A stretch of 64,000 bases of DNA. Source: Lysinibacillus sp. G4S2 (GTDB taxonomy: Bacteria > Bacillota > Bacilli > Bacillales_A > Planococcaceae). The translations under genes and the position numbers were made by a program. The notes beneath the pieces were generated by a model. The model did not search any database. It was not told the origin of the DNA and saw only the letters and a list, made by a program, of their open reading frames with translations. Location: contig NZ_JAUCFJ010000002.1 of assembly GCF_030348505.1 (NCBI RefSeq), positions 4,096,001 through 4,160,000 on the forward strand. The letters run 5' to 3'. Positions 1 through 7,434 of this stretch are shown here, in pieces (the stretch's first letter is position 1; every line of letters starts with the position of its first letter).

Positions 1-209
1 AAAAATAGCAATAACTCACTAAGTAATAAACCTGCACCTAGCTCAATCCATTCAAGCTTAATAATATGAAACTGCAAAAGTAAAAACAATAAGACTAGTC
101 CAATTATGCTCCCTGGAATCGGCAAGTGAAGTAGACGTGCAATACTATTCCCAACAAATAAAAGTACATAAAGATAGCCGATTTGCACGATACTATTGAC
201 GATTTTCAT
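1..209 (-). CDS. CidA/LrgA family holin-like membrane protein (N-terminal part, cut by window edge)
   Basis: The minus strand reads open from an ATG at 207-209 to the window edge and gives about 69 residues. A short lead (MKIVNSIVQIGYLYV) is followed by hydrophobic segments and the motif LPIPGSIIGL. The LPIPGSIIG signature and its position match the CidA/LrgA family, small antiholin/holin-like membrane proteins that influence murein hydrolase activity and cell lysis or overflow metabolism. A GAAGGA ribosome binding site lies just upstream of the ATG. The C-terminal half and any cidB/lrgB partner would be beyond the window. Family assignment is confident; which subgroup (CidA or LrgA) cannot be decided from the fragment. 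Confidence 0.8.
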   Translation of the reverse strand, partial: MKIVNSIVQIGYLYVLLFVGNSIARLLHLPIPGSIIGLVLLFLLLQFHIIKLEWIELGAGLLLSELLLF

Positions 210-227
210 GGTCATCCTTCTTTCAAT

Positions 228-330
228 TTTTTATCCTGCTTTAACGGCCAGTAATAAGCATGCGTAAACTGACTGTTAAAGCCCGATTGGTTCAACTAAC
301 AAGTACACTGATTGTTAGTTGAATATTATG
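228..330 (-). repeat. Intergenic repeat family B, copy 1
   Basis: Read on the minus strand this stretch contains CCAATCGGGCTTTAACAG, a CAGTTTACGC-like centre and then GCCGTTAAAGCAGGATAAA. The same order of blocks occurs at 46831-46905 and 61712-61910 (CAATCGGGCTTTTACGGGC, then TGCGGGATAA). An outer hairpin TTCAACTAACAA / TTGTTAGTTGAA sits at its start. Function unknown; it lies just upstream of the CidA-like gene. The rest of the gap to the next repeat holds no gene that I can support. Confidence 0.55.
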
Positions 331-460
331 CTACTATACTTTACACCTATTTGCGTCAGGTGTAAAACAGAAAAAGAATCTACTACCAAAAACTTTGGCA
401 ATAGATTCTTTCTTCTTTGGCGATAACTAAGCAGCACAATCAAAAAATCTTTATATATTT

Positions 461-668
461 GGTTCATCAACATAACGTGTGGTTGATTTCCGTTCCGACT
501 GAGCGCTTTCCTGGGGGCGTCCGATGAGCCGCTTCACTCGCTTTGCTCGCTCCAGGGTCTCATCTGTGACGCTGATCCCCGAGGAGTCGCCCAGTCTCCA
601 CTTCAATCAACTAATATACAGCGCATATATTTTAAAAAACATCATTCACAACTTTTGGTGATGAGCCA
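461..668 (+). repeat. Palindromic intergenic element family A, copy 1 (near full length)
   Basis: This copy shows the complete architecture. The outer ends are related inverted repeats (GGTTCATCAACATAACGTG at the left; the complement of AACTTTTGGTGATGAGCC at the right). Inside them GTTGATTTCCGTTCCGACTG faces CAGTCTCCACTTCAATCAAC. Nested inner pairs GGGGGCGTC/GACGCTGATCCCC and GATGAGCC/GGTCTCATC close on a loop of short GCTTCACTCGC-like repeats. The whole element could fold into one long interrupted hairpin. No protein is encoded. The remaining gap up to the phoR stop (669-782) shows no gene. Confidence 0.85.
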
Positions 669-782
669 TATATTTCAAGATTTCTAAGCGATTTATAGTC
701 TTAACAATTATAATGGGGGGTTTCTACTAACAAGTATAAATCCCCATTATGAATATAAAATTGTGCTATTGTAAAGAAATTG

Positions 783-2318
783 TTAATTTTTCGGAATCAT
801 AACAATCATTTTTGTCCCTACGCTAACTTCACTTTCTACTTGAATGCGACCATGATGCGCCTCTATTAAGTGCTTCACGATAGCAAGCCCTAAACCTGTA
901 CCCCCGGAATTCCGACTTCGTGCACGATCCACACGATAAAATCGTTCAAAGACACGGGCAATTTCATGTTTTTCAATCCCAATACCTTGATCCTCTATTT
1001 CAATAATGCCATACGTTTCATTTTCCTTTAATCGAATCGTAACGGTTGTATTTTCTGGAGAGTATGTAATGGCATTGGTAATTAAATTAGTGACAATTTG
1101 AATGATACGATTCACATCACCCATAACCTGAACATCACGCTCTATATCAACATGAAAGCTCATATTTTTCTCATCCAGACGAGGTCCCGTAAGCTCTGCT
1201 CCACGTATAAGTACATCTTGCAAGCCCATTGGCATAATATTAACGGTAAAACCGTGTTGTTCAATTTTCGATAATTCCAGAAGATCCTGAATAAGCATCT
1301 GCAGACGATTACTTTCTTTATTAATGATCTCTAAAAAAGATAACAGCATTTTTTCATCTTTATACGCACCATCCAATAAAGTTTCAGCAAAACCTTTAAT
1401 AGATGTAATAGGCGTACGTAATTCATGAGATACATTTGCTACAAAATCCTTACGAATCTGCTCTAAACGAACAAGCTCCGTAATATCGTGCATAACAATA
1501 ACAACACCAAGCCAGCGACCATGATCTCCAATAACAGGTGCTCCATATACTTCCTTATTATATAGCTCTTGTTGCACTTCCATTTTAATTTGTTGTCGAT
1601 AAGGCATTTCTGTTAGAAATACATGGTCAATAAATTGCTCAAGTGATTTAGGTAACCCTATTGTACGAAATACCTTTCCTTGAACGTCGTCAATTTGCAT
1701 ACCAAAACGCTCTAGAAATACCCTATTCACGATAGATATATTCCCTTCACGTCCAATCATCATGAGGGAACTTCCCATGTTTTCAATTAAAGTTTTAAGT
1801 CTCTCTTCTTCTACCTCACGAATCGTCGTAATATCCTGTAAATTACGCGCTAAAATATTGATCGAGTGGCTTAATGGCATCATGCGTTCATGCTCATTTT
1901 CATGGGCACGAGCACGATAATTTCCCTTTGCCAGTTCAAGTGCTGTATCTGTCACATTATCAATAGGCGCAACGAAATTTCGAATCATATAGCGACTTAC
2001 AACAGCCATTAAAATAAGCGTTATTGTGAAAAGAACCGCTAGAACTAAATAAAGTCGAGCACGAACATCCGAAAATAGTGAGTCTTTCGCTTCAATGTTT
2101 TGAGCAGTATATAGTGCTTCTTTATCTTCCTGAGATAGTTCCAGCTTTCGTTCATCTAATACTCGATTGATAGATTCTTGTATTTGTGAACTCGTCTGCT
2201 CATCATATTGTTCTATATAAACTGGAAAAAGCTGACCTACAACAATCATTAGGACAGCTAATATCGTTCCAAGTAATAGCATGAATGTCAAGAATAAGCG
2301 GTTGCTCATTGATTTCAT
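783..2318 (-). CDS. phoR: Phosphate-regulon sensor histidine kinase PhoR
   Basis: This membrane sensor kinase autophosphorylates and passes phosphate to PhoP under phosphate limitation. The 511-residue product has two N-terminal membrane segments (about residues 8-30 and 88-108) flanking a short extracytoplasmic loop. A HAMP linker (about 110-165) and a PAS domain (about 170-285) follow. The dimerisation helix has the phospho-acceptor histidine at H298 in the sequence NVSHELRTP, and the ATPase domain has an N box (TNLITNA), DQGIGI and GGTGLGLAI. Its ATG overlaps the phoP stop codon by 4 bases, so the two are translationally coupled. The size is smaller than B. subtilis PhoR (579 residues), mainly in the sensor loop. 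Length, domains and its position beside phoP make the call firm. Confidence 0.93.
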   Translation of the reverse strand: MKSMSNRLFLTFMLLLGTILAVLMIVVGQLFPVYIEQYDEQTSSQIQESINRVLDERKLELSQEDKEALYTAQNIEAKDSLFSDVRARLYLVLAVLFTITLILMAVVSRYMIRNFVAPIDNVTDTALELAKGNYRARAHENEHERMMPLSHSINILARNLQDITTIREVEEERLKTLIENMGSSLMMIGREGNISIVNRVFLERFGMQIDDVQGKVFRTIGLPKSLEQFIDHVFLTEMPYRQQIKMEVQQELYNKEVYGAPVIGDHGRWLGVVIVMHDITELVRLEQIRKDFVANVSHELRTPITSIKGFAETLLDGAYKDEKMLLSFLEIINKESNRLQMLIQDLLELSKIEQHGFTVNIMPMGLQDVLIRGAELTGPRLDEKNMSFHVDIERDVQVMGDVNRIIQIVTNLITNAITYSPENTTVTIRLKENETYGIIEIEDQGIGIEKHEIARVFERFYRVDRARSRNSGGTGLGLAIVKHLIEAHHGRIQVESEVSVGTKMIVMIPKN

Positions 2319-3031
2319 GTTGTTTTCGGCTCCTCAAATTTATAGCCAAGACCGCGAATTGTTTTGATGAACATTGGCTTACGGCTATTTTCCTCAATTT
2401 TATCGCGAAGGTGGCTTATGTGAACATCCACAATTCGAGTATCGCCAGCAAAATCATACTTCCATACAGCACTTAATAGCTGATCACGCGTTAACACACG
2501 ATTTTTATTTTCAAGTAAGTAAATGAGTAGCTCAAATTCCTTCGGAGTAAATTCAAGTGCTTCATCCTGTAAAAATACTTCAAAACGCTCAGGAAATACA
2601 CGCAATTGTCCAAACTCAAACATTTTCTCTTGTGGGCCATCTTTATCTTCTGCCACAACATTTTGTGTAAAACGTCTCAATACAGCCTTTACCCGAGCTA
2701 ACACTTCACGTGGACTAAAGGGCTTTGTCATATAATCATCTGCCCCTAGCTCTAGACCAAGTACTTTATCGAACTCGTCATCCTTTGCTGTTAACATAAT
2801 AATAGGTGTATTCATACGTTGTTGACGAATTTGTTTACATACCTCCATACCATCCAGCCTTGGAAGCATCAAATCTAATAGAATTAAATCTGGCTGTATG
2901 TCAATTGCCTTATCAAGACCCTCTTGACCATCTGCAGCTGTTTCTACAATATACCCAGCTTGCTCCAAATTATATTTCAATAATGTCGCAATAGAAAATT
3001 CATCTTCTACAACTAAAATCGTTTTTGTCAT
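2315..3031 (-). CDS. phoP: Phosphate-regulon response regulator PhoP
   Basis: This OmpR-family transcription factor is phosphorylated by PhoR and controls phosphate acquisition and cell-wall phosphate genes. The receiver domain (residues 1-120) has the acidic pair E9/D10, the phospho-acceptor D53 in LLDLMLP, T/S in MLTAKDD and the conserved K near KPFSPRE. The C-terminal winged helix (about 140-235) ends in TIRGLGYKFE, typical of OmpR/PhoB proteins. Length (238) matches B. subtilis PhoP. It is the first gene of the phoPR pair, and 52 bases separate it from the upstream MaoC-like gene on the same strand, so a shared transcript is possible. Confidence 0.95.
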   Translation of the reverse strand: MTKTILVVEDEFSIATLLKYNLEQAGYIVETAADGQEGLDKAIDIQPDLILLDLMLPRLDGMEVCKQIRQQRMNTPIIMLTAKDDEFDKVLGLELGADDYMTKPFSPREVLARVKAVLRRFTQNVVAEDKDGPQEKMFEFGQLRVFPERFEVFLQDEALEFTPKEFELLIYLLENKNRVLTRDQLLSAVWKYDFAGDTRIVDVHISHLRDKIEENSRKPMFIKTIRGLGYKFEEPKTT

Positions 3032-3083
3032 GTGTAATGCCTCCGATAGTGATTTGAAACCCCCATTTCAAATCTCAAGAAGT

Positions 3084-3524
3084 CTATAACGCAATGGGTG
3101 GCGTCACCAGCAACGTACCTTCAATCACAAGCTGCTTTTGCTCATTATATGAGTGCACAGATACAGTAATTGTATTTTGTAATTTATTTACTTCTGTTAC
3201 CTCTAAAAGCGTATCAAATAATTCATAATGATAGAGAGGTCCTAAATATTTTAAATGTTGCTCAATAATTCGTGAACCTGGTCCGGGAATATACTTTGAA
3301 ACAGCTGACGTAATAATGCCATTTAACATGATTGTTGGAACGATTGGCTTCTGAAAAGGTGTCGTGGCAGCATAATCATGTTGGATATAAAGCGGATTAC
3401 TATCATTCGTAAGCCCTAAATAAAGCAGTAAATCCTTATCTTCTATCTTTTCGGTAATATGAATCTTCTCGCCAACTGTAATTTCTTCAATAGTGAGACC
3501 AAGCTTACTGTTTTTTTGAAGCAA
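3084..3524 (-). CDS. MaoC-like hot-dog dehydratase domain protein
   Basis: This is a 146-residue single-domain protein of the MaoC / (R)-specific enoyl-CoA hydratase family. The motif NDSNPLYIQHDYA (about 40-52) corresponds to the family's catalytic Asp/His segment (D-x5-H), and PIVPTIMLNGIITSAV is the helix that follows it. Such proteins hydrate trans-2-enoyl-CoA or act as acyl thioester-binding hot-dog folds. Start is a TTG preceded by AAGGGG, so the N-terminus is less certain. It lies immediately upstream of phoP on the same strand. The physiological substrate cannot be told from sequence, and a regulatory link to phosphate is not implied. Confidence 0.8.
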   Translation of the reverse strand: MLQKNSKLGLTIEEITVGEKIHITEKIEDKDLLLYLGLTNDSNPLYIQHDYAATTPFQKPIVPTIMLNGIITSAVSKYIPGPGSRIIEQHLKYLGPLYHYELFDTLLEVTEVNKLQNTITVSVHSYNEQKQLVIEGTLLVTPPIAL

Positions 3525-3612
3525 AGATACGCCAACCCCTTTTCTATCATGCTACCTTCATAGTATCAATTTTATTCTAAAAGTACAACGAAAAGCAGAA
3601 CAACCATTTTAT

Positions 3613-3845
3613 CAATGTTCTTCTCCATAACGTGTGGATGATTTCCGTTCCAACTGGGCGCTTTGTTGCTGACGCTTCGCTTTCGCACAGATAAAACATT
3701 TGTTGTTGCTGTCGCTTCGCTTTCGCACAGATAAAACATTTGTTGCTGTCGCTTCGCTTTCGCACAGAAAACATTTGTTGCTGACGCTTCGCTTTCGCAC
3801 AGAGCAAAGCTTCCTGAGAGTCTCCTCAATTCTTCAGTTATGGCA
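3613..3845 (+). repeat. Family A element, copy 2, with four 37-bp-type units
   Basis: It begins with the family-A left end (ACGTGTGGATGATTTCCGTTCC ending in GGGCGCTTT, allowing one base change). About four tandem units of the type GTTGCTGTCGCTTCGCTTTC...CACAGATAAAACATTT follow, with small indels (an extra GTT, loss of ATA). The usual right half is almost absent and only GAGTCTCC-like remnants remain. Apparent reading frames rich in CESEATATN or RKRSDSNKCF come only from these units and are not genes. Confidence 0.8.
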
Positions 3846-3901
3846 CCACCCAAATTTTAAAAAACTACCTCATATTGAGATGGTTACCTCTTTCTAGCTA
3901 T

Positions 3902-4354
3902 TCACATTCTTTTCTTTAAATAAAATGAGCAAAACCCTGAAACACAAAGGCAGGCTATAAACGTCCAGAAGTTAAAAAATAAATGATTAGAAAAAGGATT
4001 TAAATAGGATATTTCGTATTCAAAATATGGATTGATTTCATTTCGAAATGAAACGATTCGGTAAATTGTCACTCCCAAAATCAGCAAAAACACCCCTGAA
4101 TAGCAGGCTTGAAATAGTTTCCTTTTCACTAAAAAACGTTCATGTAACTTTTCAAAAACAAACATCATTGCAAAGAAAAAATAAAGAATAATTAACATCG
4201 GAAACATAACAAACATTAAGCCTGGGTTTCCATTTCCTCCAATAAAATTGTCACCTGTGGGGTCGAATGAAGTAGTAGTCATATTAGTGAATGCAAAACC
4301 GACAACACTTACAACTCCTGAGATAAAAATACTTAGCCAAAAAAGAAAACGCAT
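3902..4354 (-). CDS. Hypothetical four-pass membrane protein
   Basis: The 150-residue product has an N-terminal hydrophobic segment (about 3-24), a Gly/Asn-rich extracytoplasmic loop (FDPTGDNFIGGNGNPG), then three more membrane segments (about 46-68, 83-102 and 127-145). The tail is basic (FYLKKRM). An AGGAGGAG ribosome binding site precedes the ATG at 4354 with good spacing, so it is probably expressed. I do not recognise the family. It stands alone in the accessory patch between phoP/maoC and mdh, next to repeats and a broken gene, so it may be an acquired or lineage-specific gene. Confidence 0.6.
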   Translation of the reverse strand: MRFLFWLSIFISGVVSVVGFAFTNMTTTSFDPTGDNFIGGNGNPGLMFVMFPMLIILYFFFAMMFVFEKLHERFLVKRKLFQACYSGVFLLILGVTIYRIVSFRNEINPYFEYEISYLNPFSNHLFFNFWTFIACLCVSGFCSFYLKKRM

Positions 4355-4376
4355 TATACTCCTCCTCAGCAGACTT

Positions 4377-4421
4377 GCTCCGTTAGTGAAAAAGCGAATG
4401 CTCTAATTGAACAATCACACC
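4377..4421 (+). repeat. 45-bp repeat C, copy 1
   Basis: GCTCCGTTAGTGAAAAAGCG and the following 25 bases recur at 5098-5142 in the same orientation with 5 mismatches in 45. The core can form a small hairpin (GTTC-TAATT-GAAC type in copy 2). The two copies flank the broken DUF3291 gene, which suggests a duplication or a mobile segment. Confidence 0.7.
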
Positions 4422-4470
4422 AAATAGTTTAAGTATAATACTTCACAATTCCTTCCAGAGTTGGCTCCTG

Positions 4471-4936
4471 CTACTCAATCAAGAACCTCTCCCCGTTTTC
4501 GTCAAATGCATGCTTAAAATCAAATGCAAAAGGAGTTGGACCATGCTGAATACAATAATTGTATCTCTTAAATGCCTCTTCCCATGAGACATCCTTCACC
4601 TTTTCAGTCCACCAAACTACATAAGAAAGGTGTTTCTCTGGATATGGCTCGGATCCATTTGCTTCTATCTCGTAATGCTTGTATATGCTGTCCTGAATAG
4701 GTAAAGCGATATAAGGATTGAAGACTTCTCCATACCGTTAGCGTAAGTATAGGAGAACCCTTCCCCTTTACGGCTTCTTCAGGGAATGGGACTCCTTCAG
4801 GTGAAAATGTCTCTATAAGTCCTGATTTAGTTGCCTGACGATATACTTCATTTCCCACTTGATAAAAATCACGAGAGGTAGGGTGGTCATAGGGGTGGTT
4901 TAGCCTACCAACAGTATAGATTGACACTAATGCCAT
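4471..4936 (-). pseudogene. DUF3291-family protein gene broken by a single-base frameshift
   Basis: From an ATG at 4934-4936 (MALVSIYTVGRLNHP, with GGAGGG upstream) the frame runs to about RDRSKWI and then changes. Dropping one base near 4652 restores a continuous reading: SKWI-EPYPEKHLSYVVWW, then WTEKVKDVSWEEAF, HGPTPFAFDFKHAF and a TAG at 4471-4473. The restored product of about 155 residues has the layout of DUF3291 proteins (a WxSLxxLxxF helix, then a YVVWW strand and an HGPTPxAF motif near the end). Those proteins are a ferredoxin-like monooxygenase-type fold of unknown role. As written, the reading frame ends early at 4604. This is either a real inactivating mutation or a sequencing error. 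Confidence 0.75.
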
Positions 4937-5097
4937 AAAAAGCCCTCCATCTATAGTCTTTTTATACATATATTTCGAGTTAAAATGTGGAAGTTCCTTC
5001 TTCAACTCTTCGTTAGTTTAATAACATTTCTTCATAATCTTTAAATCCATTTTAATATAATATCCAACAAAAAAATCAACACTAAGAAAAATGAACC

Positions 5098-5142
5098 GCT
5101 CCGTTCGTGAAAAAGCGATCGTTCTAATTGAACAATCGCACC
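5098..5142 (+). repeat. 45-bp repeat C, copy 2
   Basis: Second direct copy of the 4377-4421 sequence. Here GCGATCGTTC-TAATT-GAACAATCGC forms a short stem with one bulge. It has no U-rich tail, so it is not an obvious terminator. Confidence 0.7.
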
Positions 5143-5246
5143 TGTTAGCCATCCATGTCGCATAAAATCATCGCTACACCATAGAAAATGAAAGATTATA
5201 ACGTTCTTTCATGCGAGTTTAATAATTCCTACCAAAAATTTCTATC

Positions 5247-5269
5247 AAAAAAAAAAAAAAAAAAAAAAA
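5247..5269 (+). repeat. Homopolymer: 23 consecutive A
   Basis: An uninterrupted run of 23 adenines lies in the gap between the broken DUF3291 gene and the IS30-like element. It is by far the longest homopolymer in the window and is prone to slippage and to sequencing length error. Confidence 0.9.
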
Positions 5270-5348
5270 CAGAAGCATATAATTACCTGCACAAAGACAA
5301 ATTGCAACTTGACAGGTGTGTTGATTAACCATTTTTATACATTCGAAG

Positions 5349-5440
5349 AGGCTGATTTCCGCTACGAGCTACTCGCTTTGTCGCTGACCCTTCGCTTTCC
5401 CGCAGGAGTCGAGTAGCCCTACACTACAATCAGTTAAAAT
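5349..5440 (+). repeat. Diverged relative of the family A element (copy 3)
   Basis: GGCTGATTTCCGCTACGAGC opens it and a GAGTAGCCC...CAATCAG segment closes it. The arms CTGATT/AATCAG and GAGCTACTCG/CGAGTAGC pair, and the centre contains CTTCGCTTTCCCGCAGGAG, like the inner part of the other copies. Sequence identity to the main family is low outside GATTTCCG and the CTTCGCTTTC block. Confidence 0.6.
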
Positions 5441-5460
5441 AGAAATATATCGGCAAAGTA

Positions 5461-5474
5461 GTAATAAAAAAATC
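5461..5474 (+). repeat. Left copy of 14-bp direct repeat bounding the IS30-like element
   Basis: gtaataaaaaaatc occurs here and again, identical, at 6895-6908 just outside the right inverted repeat. The position fits a target-site duplication, although it is AT-rich and longer than the few bases usual for IS30 elements. Confidence 0.65.
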
Positions 5475-5586
5475 GGCGAATTGTAAAATCAGATTAGACA
5501 CTGTATAAAAAAATGCATCAAATCGGAAAAATCGTGTATTATTGGAGTTCCTACACAACAATATACAAAGGAGATTTTTCGATTTG

Positions 5587-6654
5587 ATGCAAAAAAAGCT
5601 TAACATAAAAGGAACTCAAAAGAAACCCAGACTTACTGAAATTCAACGTGGAAAGTTAGAAGCTTACCTTGATGAAGGGAATTTATCAAAAGCTGAGATT
5701 GCCCGTAGATTGGGTGTTTGTCGTGCTACTATATATAACGAAATCAAGCGTGGAACTACTACACAAGTGAGGATAGTAAATAGTAAACGAATCTATACCA
5801 CGAAGTACTTCGCTACAACGGGTCAAGCAATCACTGAACGAAATGTGGCTCGTTCTCGTAACCCTTTGAAGGTGAAGCGAGTATCGGCTTTTCTAGAATA
5901 CGCAGATCAATTAATGAAGGAAAAGGAGTGGTCTCCAGACGCTGTTGTTGGTCGTACATTGCTTGATGGTAAGTTTCGTCGTGAAGAAATGGTTTGCGCA
6001 AAAACTCTTTATGCGTATATAGATCTTAGGTTGTTGAAAACTAGAAATTCTGACTTAGTTTCCAAGACATCGCGTAAAACAAAGACAGTACGTAGGGCTA
6101 GAAAAAATATAAAATGTTTAGGCGAAAGTATTGAAAAACGCCCACAGCACATTGAAACACGAGAGGAATTTGGTCATTTTGAAATCGATTCAGTGATCGG
6201 TAGAAAAGACAAAGAAGATGATGTTTTATTAACACTGATCGAACGGAAAACGCGTCGAGAATTTATTTTCAAAATGGACGGTAAGGATGCGGATTCCGTG
6301 AACTATGCGATTGAAACCATTCTAAAGAATTTTGGGGAGTTAGCACCTAAACTATTCAAATCCATTACAGCAGATAACGGGAGTGAGTTTTCAGAGCTTG
6401 CGGAAAAATGCCAAGAGTTGATGGGGATTTACTTCACACACCCCTACTCATCATGGGAGCGAGGAACAAATGAAAACCACAATAGAATGATTCGTAGATG
6501 GTTACCAAAAGGAACGTCCATAGAGAACTACAGTAGATCTTACATCCAATCTGTAGAAGATAAAATGAACCACTTGCCACGACGAATACATGGATTCAAA
6601 ACACCGCATGAGATGTTTGAGGAAGAATTAAAGAGATTAAGAGAATCAGCGTAA
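5587..6654 (+). CDS. IS30-family transposase
   Basis: The product is 355 residues from the ATG at 5587, which has AAAGGAGA at a suitable distance; an upstream in-frame TTG is less likely. The N-terminal helix-turn-helix segment LSKAEIARRLGVCRATIYNEIKRG is typical of IS30 proteins and binds the terminal repeats. The C-terminal rve/DDE core shows the three acidic positions in context: FEIDSVIG, ITADNGSEF and the YSSWERGTNENHNRMIRRW segment holding the glutamate. All three are intact, so the enzyme is probably active. It catalyses cut-and-paste or circle-mediated transposition of its own element. Confidence 0.93.
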   Translation: MQKKLNIKGTQKKPRLTEIQRGKLEAYLDEGNLSKAEIARRLGVCRATIYNEIKRGTTTQVRIVNSKRIYTTKYFATTGQAITERNVARSRNPLKVKRVSAFLEYADQLMKEKEWSPDAVVGRTLLDGKFRREEMVCAKTLYAYIDLRLLKTRNSDLVSKTSRKTKTVRRARKNIKCLGESIEKRPQHIETREEFGHFEIDSVIGRKDKEDDVLLTLIERKTRREFIFKMDGKDADSVNYAIETILKNFGELAPKLFKSITADNGSEFSELAEKCQELMGIYFTHPYSSWERGTNENHNRMIRRWLPKGTSIENYSRSYIQSVEDKMNHLPRRIHGFKTPHEMFEEELKRLRESA

Positions 6655-6696
6655 GAAGACGTGAATCAACCAACTCTTACCCTAGGGTTAATGGGA

Positions 6697-6818
6697 GTTT
6701 ATTGTCTATCGGTCTTTCCGCCAATTTAACAGGAACCTGGCTCCACTTCAAGGGGCAAGCCCTTTCCGTTACGCCAGAACCCTGTTTTAACCAATTGGCA
6801 GACCGACAGACAATAAAC
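6697..6818 (+). other. Long imperfect hairpin inside the IS30-like element
   Basis: GTTTATTGTCTATCGGTCT at the left pairs with AGACCGACAGACAATAAAC at the right with a single mismatch. Further in, GCCAATTTAACAGG faces CCTGTTTTAACCAATTGGC and ACCTGGC faces GCCAGAACC. A tip hairpin AAGGG-GCAAG-CCCTT lies in the loop. The structure is 122 bp, lies after the transposase stop and is not coding. No U tract follows, so it is not a simple terminator. Confidence 0.8.
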
Positions 6819-6894
6819 ATGAAGGTGAAAAGGAACAGAAAATATACGGACATGAGATGTTAAAAAAAGTGTCTAACTTGATATTGCAATTTAC

Positions 6895-6908
6895 GTAATA
6901 AAAAAATC
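6895..6908 (+). repeat. Right copy of 14-bp direct repeat bounding the IS30-like element
   Basis: Identical to 5461-5474. It directly follows the right inverted repeat and supports the element boundaries. Confidence 0.65.
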
Positions 6909-6978
6909 CTTTTATCACTCAATGATAAACCTTTTTTCCAAATCAACGCGCCTGGCAACTTGAGTTGTTTTTTTGTTT

Positions 6979-7434
6979 TCATATACCGCAATGATATAAG
7001 TAGTACTTACCATCAGATAATTGTTTAGATATATAAATAATTTTTTCAAAATTTTCTATAGTATCATCTCTATCAAAACTCAATAAATCATCATCGGAGT
7101 ATTCATGATAATAAATAAGTTTTTGGATTACACTTGGACCATTCTTAAATAAATCTCTCCAAGCAGTAAAAATAGAAATAAGGGAAGAAGCCGATTGTTC
7201 ATCAAATAGTGTTATCCCAATCTCATTAATCCCTAATTGTTTGGGGTTTCCTGGAAAAGCGGGGTTCATACATGGAATCCATGTAAGTGAATCAAAAATA
7301 TATTCAAATACATTGTTATCAACTGTAATGTAATCAACAATTATATCCTTGTAATTGTCTCTATCCATACCAAAATTCAGAAAAAAATCATCATCTTGTG
7401 TTTCGGTCTTTTTTATCAAATATAATTCATGCAT
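6979..7434 (-). CDS. Orphan hypothetical protein, small soluble acidic protein
   Basis: The 151-residue product is acidic and Asp/Tyr rich, with no signal peptide or membrane segment. Recognisable stretches are TWIPCMNPAFPGNPK, INEIGITLFDE and IFTAWRDLFKNGP, the kind of layout seen in small immunity-like or uncharacterised Bacillus proteins, but I cannot place it in a named family. It begins MHELYLIKKTE at 7434 with GGGGGAT-type sequence upstream. It is much more AT-rich than the neighbouring mdh and lies next to the IS30-like element, so acquisition by transfer is plausible. The gap 7441-7665 between it and the mdh terminator shows no gene I can support. Confidence 0.55.
   Translation of the reverse strand: MHELYLIKKTETQDDDFFLNFGMDRDNYKDIIVDYITVDNNVFEYIFDSLTWIPCMNPAFPGNPKQLGINEIGITLFDEQSASSLISIFTAWRDLFKNGPSVIQKLIYYHEYSDDDLLSFDRDDTIENFEKIIYISKQLSDGKYYLYHCGI

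Larger units (their letters stand above)
5475..6894 (+). mobile_element. IS30-family insertion sequence, apparently complete
   Basis: The element is about 1420 bp. Its left end (5475-5502, ending TTAGACACT) and right end (6868-6894, starting AGTGTCTAA) are imperfect inverted repeats, matching at about 21 of 27 positions. One intact transposase lies between them. A 14-bp identical direct repeat sits immediately outside both ends. Between the transposase stop and the right end is a long imperfect hairpin (6697-6818). No other open gene is carried. The intact frame and matching flanks suggest a fairly recent insertion. Confidence 0.85.

Noticed and set aside
3577..3853. Several short frames (for example rich in RKRSDSNKC or CESEATATN) in the repeat gap
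   Set aside because: They come from the 37-bp units read in three phases, occur wherever those units occur and have no start signal.
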